This document shows positions 57,255 through 64,000 of a stretch of 64,000 nt of DNA, in pieces. The stretch's first letter is position 1; each line of letters opens with the position of its first letter. Under the pieces are notes generated by a model, which worked only from the letters and a program-made list of their open reading frames with translations, did not search any database and was not told the origin of the DNA. The DNA lies in assembly GCF_004005495.1 (NCBI RefSeq), contig NZ_RZYA01000003.1:434001-498000 (forward strand), written 5' to 3'. Position numbers and translations under genes: made by a program. Source of the stretch: Streptomyces antnestii. Lineage in GTDB: Bacteria; Actinomycetota; Actinomycetes; Streptomycetales; Streptomycetaceae.

Positions 57255-58921
57255 CCACTCCCACCGCGGACAGCGACACCCGCCCGGCCGCCGGCGGTCT
57301 GCCCGTCCAGGCCGCCGCGGCGCGGCGCCCGCCGAAGTCCGCCACGGGTCCGAGCGGCCGCCTCGCGAGGGCGGCGATGCTCACGGCGGTCCTGTCGGCC
57401 GCCGGTTCGGTCCTCGGCCTCGCCCGCGACCAGTCCCTCGCCCACCTGTTCGGCGCCGGTACGGAGACGGACGCCTTCCTGGTCGCCTGGACGGTCCCGG
57501 AGTTCGCGTCCACGCTCCTCATCGAGGACGGCCTCGCGTTCGTCCTCGTGCCCGCGTTCAGCGCGGCCATCGCCCGCCGCGCGCGCTCCGGCGGCCGGGA
57601 TCCCGTACGGGCCCTCGTCTCGTCGTCGCTGCCCCGCTTCGGCCTCGCGTTCCTGGTGGCGGCGGTGCTGTTCATCGCCGGTGCGCCCGCGCTCGTCCAC
57701 GTCCTGGCGCCGGGCCTGCCCGACCAGCGGCTCGCCGCCGACTGCACCCGGCTGACCGCGACCTGCGTCCTGACGTTCGGCCTGACCGGCTACTGCAGCG
57801 CGGCGCTGCGGGCCCACGGCTGCTACGTGCCGCCCGCCGCGATCTACGTCGCCTACAACACCGGCGTCATCGCCACGATGCTCGCGGGCGGGACGCGCTG
57901 GGGTGTGCGGTCCGCGGCGATGGGGGTGGCCGTCGGCGGCTGTCTGATGGTGGCGGTCCAGCTGCCCGCGTTCCACCGGAGGCTGAGCGGTGGGAAGGCG
58001 GACACGGTCCGCGCGCCCGGCAAGGCGCCGGACGAGGCGGCGCTCAACGGCCGGGCCGTGCACCTCGGGCTCATCGCCGCCGTCCTGACGTTCGCCCTGT
58101 GCAGGCAGTCGCAGGTGTTCATCGAGCGCTTCCTCGCCTCCCCGCTCGCCGCCGGCTCCATCTCGCACCTGAACTACGCCCAGAAGGTCGCCCAGCTGCC
58201 GATGGTGCTGTCGCTGATGCTGTGCACCGTCACGTTCCCGGTGGTGGCGCAGGCCGTGGCGCGCGGTGACCTCGCGGCGGCCCGCGCCCGCGTGGAGCGC
58301 GACCTCGGCCTCGCCGCCTGCGTCGTCCTCGCCGGCGCCGCCGCGGTCTTCGCCTGCGCCCCGCAGATCGTCCATGTGCTGTTCCAGCGCGGCGCGTTCA
58401 CCGCCGCCGACACCGCCGCCACGGCCTCCGTCATGCGCGTGTACGCCCTCGGCCTCCTCGGCCACTCCATGGTGGGCGCCCTGGTCCGCTCCTACTTCTC
58501 GGCGGGCCGCCCCACCTGGTACCCGGTGGGCGCGATGGCCGTGGGCACGGCCGCCACCGCGGGCGCGGGTGCGTGGGCCGTCGGCCCCTGGGGCGTACGG
58601 GGCATCGCCGGCGCCAACGCCTTCGGGATCACGCTCACCGCCGTACTCCTGCTCGCCGCGATGAACCGGCGCGGGGTCCCCGTCGACGTCACCAAGGTCG
58701 TGGCCGGACTGGTCAAACCGCTGCTCGCCGCCGTGGGCGCGACCGTGGCGGGCCTGCTGGCCGCGGCCTCCTGCACCTCGCCGCTCGCGGCGGGCACGGC
58801 CGGATGTCTCGCCGTCCTCGCCGTGTTCTGCGTGCTGCTGTGGGCGCTGCGGGCCGACTGCCTGGCGTCCCTCGTTCCCGTTGTCCGCCCCGCGAACAGA
58901 AAGCCCCGGCATGCCCGTTGA
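57251..58921 (+). CDS. MurJ/Wzx-like lipid-linked oligosaccharide flippase
   Basis: 556 aa from GTG 57251. About 14 transmembrane helices; MurJ/MVF superfamily segments: AAMLTAVLSAAGSVLGLARDQSLAHLFGAGTETDAFLVAWTVPEF, VLVPAFSAAIARR, FIERFLASPLAAGSISHLNYAQKVAQLPMVLSLMLCTVTFPVVAQ. Expected to flip the undecaprenyl-linked EPS repeat unit. It is unlikely to be the essential MurJ because it lies in the EPS operon. The last 11 bases overlap the deacetylase gene. Confidence 0.9.
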   Translation: MTTPTADSDTRPAAGGLPVQAAAARRPPKSATGPSGRLARAAMLTAVLSAAGSVLGLARDQSLAHLFGAGTETDAFLVAWTVPEFASTLLIEDGLAFVLVPAFSAAIARRARSGGRDPVRALVSSSLPRFGLAFLVAAVLFIAGAPALVHVLAPGLPDQRLAADCTRLTATCVLTFGLTGYCSAALRAHGCYVPPAAIYVAYNTGVIATMLAGGTRWGVRSAAMGVAVGGCLMVAVQLPAFHRRLSGGKADTVRAPGKAPDEAALNGRAVHLGLIAAVLTFALCRQSQVFIERFLASPLAAGSISHLNYAQKVAQLPMVLSLMLCTVTFPVVAQAVARGDLAAARARVERDLGLAACVVLAGAAAVFACAPQIVHVLFQRGAFTAADTAATASVMRVYALGLLGHSMVGALVRSYFSAGRPTWYPVGAMAVGTAATAGAGAWAVGPWGVRGIAGANAFGITLTAVLLLAAMNRRGVPVDVTKVVAGLVKPLLAAVGATVAGLLAAASCTSPLAAGTAGCLAVLAVFCVLLWALRADCLASLVPVVRPANRKPRHAR

Positions 58922-59720
58922 CACACGACGCAGCGCGCCGCGAGCCGCCGCGACCACCATGCAGTGGCTCCCCGACCGCACCCGGCGACTGCTCCCGGAC
59001 CCGCCGCTGTGGGTGGCGATGTACCACTCCGTGGACGACTGCCGCGACGACCCGTACCGCGTCACCGTCTCCCCCGAACGCCTCCAGGAACAGCTCCGAC
59101 GGCTGCGCCGGCGCGGGCTGCGCGGGGTGAGCATGACGGAGCTCCTCAAGGCCCGCGCCCAGGGCACCGACCGCGGCCTCGTCGGGCTCACCTTCGACGA
59201 CGGCTACGGCGACTTCGTCGACAACGCCCTGCCGCTCCTGCGCCACTACGACTGCGGCGCCACCCTGTTCGTCCTGCCCGGCCGCCTCGACGGCGTCAAC
59301 GCATGGGACCCGCTCGGCCCGCGCAAGCCGCTCCTGTCGGAACGCGGCATCAGGACGGCGGCGGCCGCGGGCATCGAGATCGGCTCCCACGGCCTCACCC
59401 ACGTCGACCTCACCCGCGCCGACGCCCCCGTCCTGCGCGCGGAGACCGAGGACAGCCGAAGGCGCCTCGAAGAGCTGACCGGCGGCGAGGTCACCGGCTT
59501 CTGCTACCCCTACGGCACCGTCGACCGCCGCGTCATGGACGCCGTCCGCCGGGCCGGGTACCGCTACGCCTGCGCCATCTCGCCGGGCAACCTCACCGGC
59601 GACCTCGCGCTGCCCCGCGTCCACATCGGCCAGGAGGACGCGCCCTGGCGCCTGGAACTGAAGCTGCGCCTGCACCGCCTGCGCCGCCGCTCGCGCACCG
59701 CGCCGGAGGCCCGTACATGA
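58911..59720 (+). CDS. Polysaccharide deacetylase (NodB-type)
   Basis: 269 aa from ATG 58911. Motifs: TFDDGYGDF (catalytic Asp and metal Asp), SHGLTH (metal His pair), FCYPYGTVDRR and a YACAISPG end. No clear signal peptide, so action is cytoplasmic or on lipid-linked intermediate at the membrane. It would remove N-acetyl groups from an amino sugar or O-acetyl groups; this implies a hexosamine in the polymer. Overlaps the next glycosyltransferase by 4 bases (ATGA). Confidence 0.92.
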   Translation: MPVDTRRSAPRAAATTMQWLPDRTRRLLPDPPLWVAMYHSVDDCRDDPYRVTVSPERLQEQLRRLRRRGLRGVSMTELLKARAQGTDRGLVGLTFDDGYGDFVDNALPLLRHYDCGATLFVLPGRLDGVNAWDPLGPRKPLLSERGIRTAAAAGIEIGSHGLTHVDLTRADAPVLRAETEDSRRRLEELTGGEVTGFCYPYGTVDRRVMDAVRRAGYRYACAISPGNLTGDLALPRVHIGQEDAPWRLELKLRLHRLRRRSRTAPEART

Positions 59721-60913
59721 CGGCCATGAGGACGCTGCACGTCATCACCGGCCTGGGGACGGGCGGCGCCGAGCAGCAGCTGCGGCTCCTGCTCCGCCAT
59801 CTGCCCGTCCACAGCGACGTGGTGACCCTGACCAACCCGGGCGCCGTCGCGCGCGGCCTGACCGCCGACGGGGTCCGCGTCACCCACCTCGGCATGACCG
59901 GCAACCGCGACCTCGGAGCCCTGCCCCGGCTCACCCGCCTGGTGCGCGAGGGGCGCTACGACGTCGTGCACACCCACCTGTACCGCGCCTGCGTCTACGG
60001 CCGGTTCGCCGCGCGCCTCGCCGGTGTCCGCGCCGTCGTCGCCACCGAGCACTCGCTGGGGGAGAGCCAGATGGAGGGGCGCCCGCTGTCCGCCGGTGTC
60101 CGCGCCCTCTATCTGGCGGGCGAGCGGATGGGACGCGCCACCCTGGCGGTCTCCCCGTCGGTGGCCGAGCGCCTCGCCCGGTGGGGCGTGCCCCGGCACC
60201 GCGTCCACGTCGTCCCCAACGGCATCGACGTGGACCGCTTCGCCCACGACCCGGAGCGCCGCGCCGCGACCCGCCACGTGCTGGGCCTGCACCGGGACGA
60301 CTTCGTCATCGGGGGAGTCGGCCGCCTGGTGCCCGGCAAGCGGTTCGACGTCGTCGTCCGAGCCCTGGCCCAACTGCCGGACTACGTAAGGCTGTTGCTC
60401 GTCGGTGGCGGGCCCGAGGAGGAGCGGCTGCGCGGGCTCGCCCGGGAACTCGGCGTCACGCGCCGGGTCGTGTTCGCCGGGGAACGCCCCTACGCCTCGC
60501 CGTCGGGCCGCGCCGGAGACCCGGATCTGCCGGCCCTCATGAGCGCGATGGACCTGCTCGCCTCCCCGTCCGCCGACGAGGCGTTCGGCCTCGCCGTCGT
60601 GGAGGCACTCGCCGCCGGCCTCCCCGTTCTCTACGTCACCTGCCCCGCCGTCGACGACCTGCCGCCGCACCTGGAGACGGCGGCCGTCCGCGTCCCCGGC
60701 GACCCGGAGTCGTTCGCACGGGAGGCACTGCGGATCGTGGCGGCCCGCCCGTCCGGCCGTGCCCCGTCACCGGCCGCACGGCACTACAGCATCGCCCGCT
60801 CCGCCGAACAGCACCTGCGGCTGTACGAGGCTGCGATGGACGGCGCGCGTTCGACTGCCCGAGACCCCGACTGTCCGATCCGACTGTCCGAGACCCCGAG
60901 AGTTCGAGAGTGA
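59717..60913 (+). CDS. GT4 family glycosyltransferase (EPS cluster)
   Basis: 398 aa. MRTLHVITGLGTGGAEQQLRLLLRHL start, VVHTHLYRACVYGRFAARLAG, TEHSLGE, HVVPNGIDVDRF, IGGVGRLVPGKRFDVVVRAL, then SADEAFGLAVVEALAAGLPVL (donor-site Glu). The C-terminal end has tandem short repeats (60862-60910) coding for RLSETPRVRE-like residues. Four bases separate its stop from the next gene. Confidence 0.93.
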   Translation: MTAMRTLHVITGLGTGGAEQQLRLLLRHLPVHSDVVTLTNPGAVARGLTADGVRVTHLGMTGNRDLGALPRLTRLVREGRYDVVHTHLYRACVYGRFAARLAGVRAVVATEHSLGESQMEGRPLSAGVRALYLAGERMGRATLAVSPSVAERLARWGVPRHRVHVVPNGIDVDRFAHDPERRAATRHVLGLHRDDFVIGGVGRLVPGKRFDVVVRALAQLPDYVRLLLVGGGPEEERLRGLARELGVTRRVVFAGERPYASPSGRAGDPDLPALMSAMDLLASPSADEAFGLAVVEALAAGLPVLYVTCPAVDDLPPHLETAAVRVPGDPESFAREALRIVAARPSGRAPSPAARHYSIARSAEQHLRLYEAAMDGARSTARDPDCPIRLSETPRVRE

Positions 60914-60917
60914 GTGA

Positions 60918-61526
60918 ATGATGACCGTGAAGCGCCTCCCGCTGTGGTCGCTGATCCTGGCCGGCGTCCTCCTGGGCGGCCTCGCCGGCGGCCTGTACGG
61001 CGTACTGAAGCCACCGCAGTACTCCGCCACCAGCTATGTGATCGCGGTGCCCGACGAGAAGTCCGACCCGCAGACCGCGCTCGGCTTCGCCCAGGCGTAC
61101 GGCCGCGTCGCCACCCAGATCGCGGTGCTCGGCGACGCCCAGGTGTGGGCGGGCGTCCCCGTGAAGGTCCTCCAGGACAGTGTGACGGCGCAGACCTCGC
61201 CGGACGCGCCGATGATCGCCGTCTCGGCCACGTCCGCACGTCCGGGCGAAGCCGCCGACATGGCCAACGCCGTGGCGAGGGCACTCACCGTCGACGCCGG
61301 CCACACGCAGGACAGCACCCAGGTGAAACTCCTGCAGTTCTCGCGCGCCGTGAAGCCCACCGGGCCGTCGTCGCTGTCCCCCGTGGTCACCGCCCTCGTG
61401 GGCGCCAGCGCGGGCGGCCTCCTCGGCGGGCTCGTGATCCTGGTGCGGCCCCGGCGGGAGCGTACGGGCACGACCGCGACCGTCCCCGGGCCCGCTGTCG
61501 CCGCGGACCTGCACGGGAGCGTCTGA
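60918..61526 (+). CDS. Wzz/YveK-type chain-length or polysaccharide export regulator
   Basis: 202 aa from ATG 60918. Two transmembrane helices (LPLWSLILAGVLLGGLAGGLYGVL, near residues 7-30; VVTALVGASAGGLLGGLVILV near 160-180) flank an extracytoplasmic domain containing YSATSYVIAVPDEK and SVTAQTSPDAPMIAVSATSARPGEAADMANAVA, the Wzz pattern. It lacks a fused or adjacent tyrosine kinase. The stop overlaps the next start (TGATG). Confidence 0.85.
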   Translation: MMTVKRLPLWSLILAGVLLGGLAGGLYGVLKPPQYSATSYVIAVPDEKSDPQTALGFAQAYGRVATQIAVLGDAQVWAGVPVKVLQDSVTAQTSPDAPMIAVSATSARPGEAADMANAVARALTVDAGHTQDSTQVKLLQFSRAVKPTGPSSLSPVVTALVGASAGGLLGGLVILVRPRRERTGTTATVPGPAVAADLHGSV

Positions 61527-62656
61527 TGCGGGCGGGGGGAGGCGGCCTGTCGGTCGAGGTGTGCACCGACGGCGGGCGCTTCGGCGCCCTGGGCGCGGAC
61601 TGGGACGCGCTGTACCGCAGGTCGCGGACGGCCACCCCGTTCCAGAGCCACGCCTGGCTGCACTCGTGGTGGCTCTCGTACGGGACGCGGGGCGGCCTGC
61701 GCGTGGTCCTGGTCCGCGACGGCGGGCGGCTCGTCGCCGCGGCCCCGCTGATGCGGCGGTGGCGGCCCGTACCCGCCCTGGTGCCGCTGGGCGGCGGCAT
61801 CTCCGACTTCTGCGACGTCCTCGTGGACGACGGCACCGGCGAGCCCGGCGACCTGTCGCGCCGGGCGGCCCGCGCCCTCCAGGACGCACTGTGGCGGCTC
61901 GCCCTCACCCACGTCATCGACTTCCGCGAGGTGCGCCCGGGAGGCGCCGTCGAGCGGCTGTACGACCGGTGGCCGGGACCGAGGCGCCGCCTCGACGACT
62001 CGCTCTGCCTGGAACTGCCGCCCGTACCGATGGACGACATCGTGAGCCGGCTGCCGCGCGCCCGCGCCCAGCGCGCCCGCGCCAAGATGCGCAAGCTGGA
62101 CGCCCTCGGGATCGAGCGCCGCGTCGTCCCGCGGGACGAGGTCGACGACTCGGTACGCCGCCTCGTGGAGCTGCACCGACTCCAGTGGGAGGGCCGCAAG
62201 GTGACGGCGGAACACCTCCGCCCCCGCTTCTCCGAACATCTCACCCGCTCCGTCGCGCTCATGGCGAGATCGGGCGACGCGGTCGTGACGGAGTTCCGGA
62301 TCGACGAGACGGTCCTCGCCGCCGACCTGACCTTCCTGTCCCCGCGCCTCGCCGGCGGATACCTGTACGGCGCCCACCCCGGCCTGCGCGAACGCAAGGC
62401 CGACGTGGCCACGATGCTGCTCCGCTCGTGCAGCGAGCACGTCCAGGACCGCGCGTCCGGCTCCCTGAGTCTGCTGCGCGGCGACGAGCCGTACAAGCAC
62501 CACTGGCGCCCGGACAGCGTCGTCAACCAGCGCTTCGTCCTGGCCCGGACGGCCACGGCGCCGGGGATCGCCCTCGCGGTCGGCGACGTGACCGCCCGGC
62601 ACCTCGCCAAGAAGGCGCTGCTCGCGTGGAAGGCCCGGGGCGGCGGCACGTCGTGA
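61526..62656 (+). CDS. GNAT-fold/FemAB-like N-acyltransferase (BioF2-like)
   Basis: 376 aa from ATG 61526. Similar to CelD/BcsL-type and FemAB-like acetyltransferases found in polysaccharide clusters: TPFQSHAWLHSWWLSYG, VLVRDGGRLVAAAPLMRRW, RHRLQWEGRKV-like segment (LHRLQWEGRKVTAEHL), GGYLYGAHPGLRERKADVATMLLRSC and LSLLRGDEPYKHHWRPD. Likely adds an acyl group to a sugar or amino sugar of the EPS. Last gene of the forward operon. Confidence 0.85.
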   Translation: MRAGGGGLSVEVCTDGGRFGALGADWDALYRRSRTATPFQSHAWLHSWWLSYGTRGGLRVVLVRDGGRLVAAAPLMRRWRPVPALVPLGGGISDFCDVLVDDGTGEPGDLSRRAARALQDALWRLALTHVIDFREVRPGGAVERLYDRWPGPRRRLDDSLCLELPPVPMDDIVSRLPRARAQRARAKMRKLDALGIERRVVPRDEVDDSVRRLVELHRLQWEGRKVTAEHLRPRFSEHLTRSVALMARSGDAVVTEFRIDETVLAADLTFLSPRLAGGYLYGAHPGLRERKADVATMLLRSCSEHVQDRASGSLSLLRGDEPYKHHWRPDSVVNQRFVLARTATAPGIALAVGDVTARHLAKKALLAWKARGGGTS

Positions 62657-62684
62657 CGACCGTGCCGCCACAGGGCCCGGCGGC

Positions 62685-64000
62685 TCAGGAGCGCCGCGAC
62701 CACCAGTCGAAGCGCAGGCACAGCTTCCCGCCGAGCCAGTACTCCACCCAGTCGCCGAGGTCGAGGGGCGCGCAGTTGGGCGGCGGGGTGACCGGCGGGG
62801 TCACGGGCGTCGTCGGCTCGGTCGGCTCGGTGGGCTCGGTGGGCGTAGGAACCGGCGGCACCGAGGGCTCCAGGCGCCCGGAGAGCATCGACCGGTACAC
62901 CTGCGAGGCCTTGGGGTTGTCGTCGCACTGCCACACACCGTGCGGGCAGTAGTCGGTGATCGTGTTGTAGAGCGGCTTGTGCTCGTCGATCCAGTCGAGC
63001 ATGCGCCGCACGTACTCCGGGTTGTCGCCGTTGCGGAACAGGCCCCACTCCGGATACGAGATGGCCTTGTCGTGCGCCTTGGCGAAGTCGACCTGCTGCT
63101 GGAGCCCGTACGGCTCGGAGACCTGCCGGGCGAACGACTCGCCCTCGGGCTGGTCGTAGGAGTCCATGCCGATGACGTCGACGACTTCGTCGCCCGGATA
63201 ACACTTGGTCCAGGGGACGGCGTCCAGGCCCCGGCTGGGCGTGAAGTCGAAGCGGAACTTCTGCCCGGGCACCGACCGCATCACGGTCACGATCCGCTTC
63301 CAGTACGCCTTCCAGGCCTCCGGGTCGGGCGCGCACCGGTGCGTGTACGTCGTCCCGTTCATCTCCCAGCCCGGCACGATCACGGTGTCCGGGATCTTCA
63401 GGTCGACCAGGCGCCGGGCGAGGGCTCGGAAGTGCTCGTCGAAGTCGCCGGCGGCGCCCTGCCGCAGCAGCGAGCCGACCTCCGCGTCGTCGACGTGCTC
63501 CTCGTTGTGGTCCAGCATCGGGACGTTGAGCACGAAGAGCCGGTCGTCGCGCTCGCGCCGCCACTTGGCCCAGGCGTCCAGGAATCCGGGTGCGCCCTCG
63601 ATGTTGCTCCACCGGTCGCCCGGCAGGTATGTGTGCCCGACGCGCAGCTCGGAACCGCCGAGCCACTTGCTGAGCCGAGCCATCCGCTGCACCCCGCTCG
63701 GCCCGTAGTCCAGATAGGCGCCGAACGCGGGGAACGCGGAGCCGCCGGGCTGGGGGTCGGTCTGGGGATCGGCCGGAGGGTCGGCTTGAGGGTCGGTCTG
63801 AGGGCTCGTCATCCCGCCGGTGGGGGTGGGCGTCGGGGTGAGTGCGGGCGTGGGCGTGGTGGGCGTCGGGCGCGGAGTGAACGCCGGCGTGGGCACGGCG
63901 GGTGTGGCCGGCGGCTGCGCCACCCCGGGTGCGGGCGACGCGGATTCCGCCGGTGGCGTGTCACCGGGTGAGGCGGCCCCGGCCGTCCCGGCGCCGACGG
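62685..64000 (-). CDS. GH26-type glycoside hydrolase (5' end outside window)
   Basis: 437 residues visible; the frame remains open through base 64000, so the N-terminus, probably with a signal peptide, is outside. The visible N-terminus is Pro/Thr-rich (PTPTPTG) and then GAYLDYGPSGVQRMARLSKWLGGSEL, IVPGWEMNG (probable acid/base Glu), VIGMDSYDQP, ISYPEWGLFRNG (probable nucleophile Glu), ending in a Thr/Pro/Glu linker and a C-terminal domain with CAPLDLGDWVEYWLGGKLCLRF. GH26 includes beta-mannanases and 1,3-xylanases. It converges with the EPS operon and may trim or degrade that polymer; 29 bases separate their stops. Confidence 0.82.
   Translation of the reverse strand, partial: VGAGTAGAASPGDTPPAESASPAPGVAQPPATPAVPTPAFTPRPTPTTPTPALTPTPTPTGGMTSPQTDPQADPPADPQTDPQPGGSAFPAFGAYLDYGPSGVQRMARLSKWLGGSELRVGHTYLPGDRWSNIEGAPGFLDAWAKWRRERDDRLFVLNVPMLDHNEEHVDDAEVGSLLRQGAAGDFDEHFRALARRLVDLKIPDTVIVPGWEMNGTTYTHRCAPDPEAWKAYWKRIVTVMRSVPGQKFRFDFTPSRGLDAVPWTKCYPGDEVVDVIGMDSYDQPEGESFARQVSEPYGLQQQVDFAKAHDKAISYPEWGLFRNGDNPEYVRRMLDWIDEHKPLYNTITDYCPHGVWQCDDNPKASQVYRSMLSGRLEPSVPPVPTPTEPTEPTEPTTPVTPPVTPPPNCAPLDLGDWVEYWLGGKLCLRFDWWSRRS

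Noticed and set aside
55583-59191. 1202-aa open frame antisense to the EPS operon
   Set aside because: Low-complexity Arg/Ala/Pro translation opposite four genes with clear motifs; typical antisense artefact in high-GC DNA.

Overview
The window is high-GC actinobacterial DNA, almost certainly Streptomyces. Third positions are nearly all G or C, GTG starts are common, start and stop codons overlap as ATGA or GTGA, and the window contains two chaplin genes, a melC1-melC2 tyrosinase pair, a large ECF/MarR/TetR/GntR regulator set and the kynurenine-type tryptophan catabolic genes. Long antisense open frames are GC-bias shadows and are not annotated.

Layout. 1-8.3 kb: end of a spermidine-synthase-like gene, a membrane-tethered CoxG/SRPBCC protein, aldose epimerase, pyrE, class II fructose-bisphosphate aldolase, DUF3151, then tryptophan 2,3-dioxygenase and kynureninase, with a TetR regulator and a formamidase-like hydrolase next to them. 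8.4-16.2 kb: a frameshifted DUF1023-type hydrolase, an acyltransferase whose start lies in a 21-bp tandem repeat, a NarL-type two-component system and an ABC exporter with a divergent MarR/GbsR regulator. 16.2-29.3 kb: a lipid-kinase-like gene, purA, a Ser/Thr kinase paired with a membrane-anchored phosphate-binding-type protein, a DJ-1/MarR operon, a VTC-type polyphosphate polymerase domain protein, an aminotransferase, and a GntR regulator coupled to a fused GT2/GT-C membrane protein. 29.3-45.4 kb: conserved housekeeping genes (ybaB, recR, DUF5063, lysC-asd), an ECF sigma factor with a membrane partner, SURF1, an S9 peptidase, a BlaI/M56 pair, a DedA/PAP2/PAP2 operon and a bile-acid-symporter-like protein.

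45.4-52 kb is a cell-surface and developmental locus: a MarR regulator flanked by two near-identical palindromes, a chaplin, melC2/melC1, three small secreted proteins, a VKOR-type disulfide-forming enzyme, a DUF5949 protein and a second chaplin. Both chaplins have upstream sequences matching the sigma-BldN promoter consensus. 51.9-64 kb is a tightly overlapping Wzx/Wzy-type exopolysaccharide cluster: secreted DUF3344 protein, GT4, polyprenyl-phosphate sugar transferase, O-antigen-ligase-like polymerase, MurJ-like flippase, deacetylase, second GT4, Wzz-like protein, GNAT/FemAB-like transferase, and a convergent GH26-type glycoside hydrolase cut by the window edge.

The most interesting material is the surface/EPS half (about 45.4-64 kb), the repeated translation-initiation signal at 9455-9570, and the hairpin that covers the ribosome-binding site of the first EPS glycosyltransferase. 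No rRNA, tRNA, CRISPR array, transposase or prophage was recognised.
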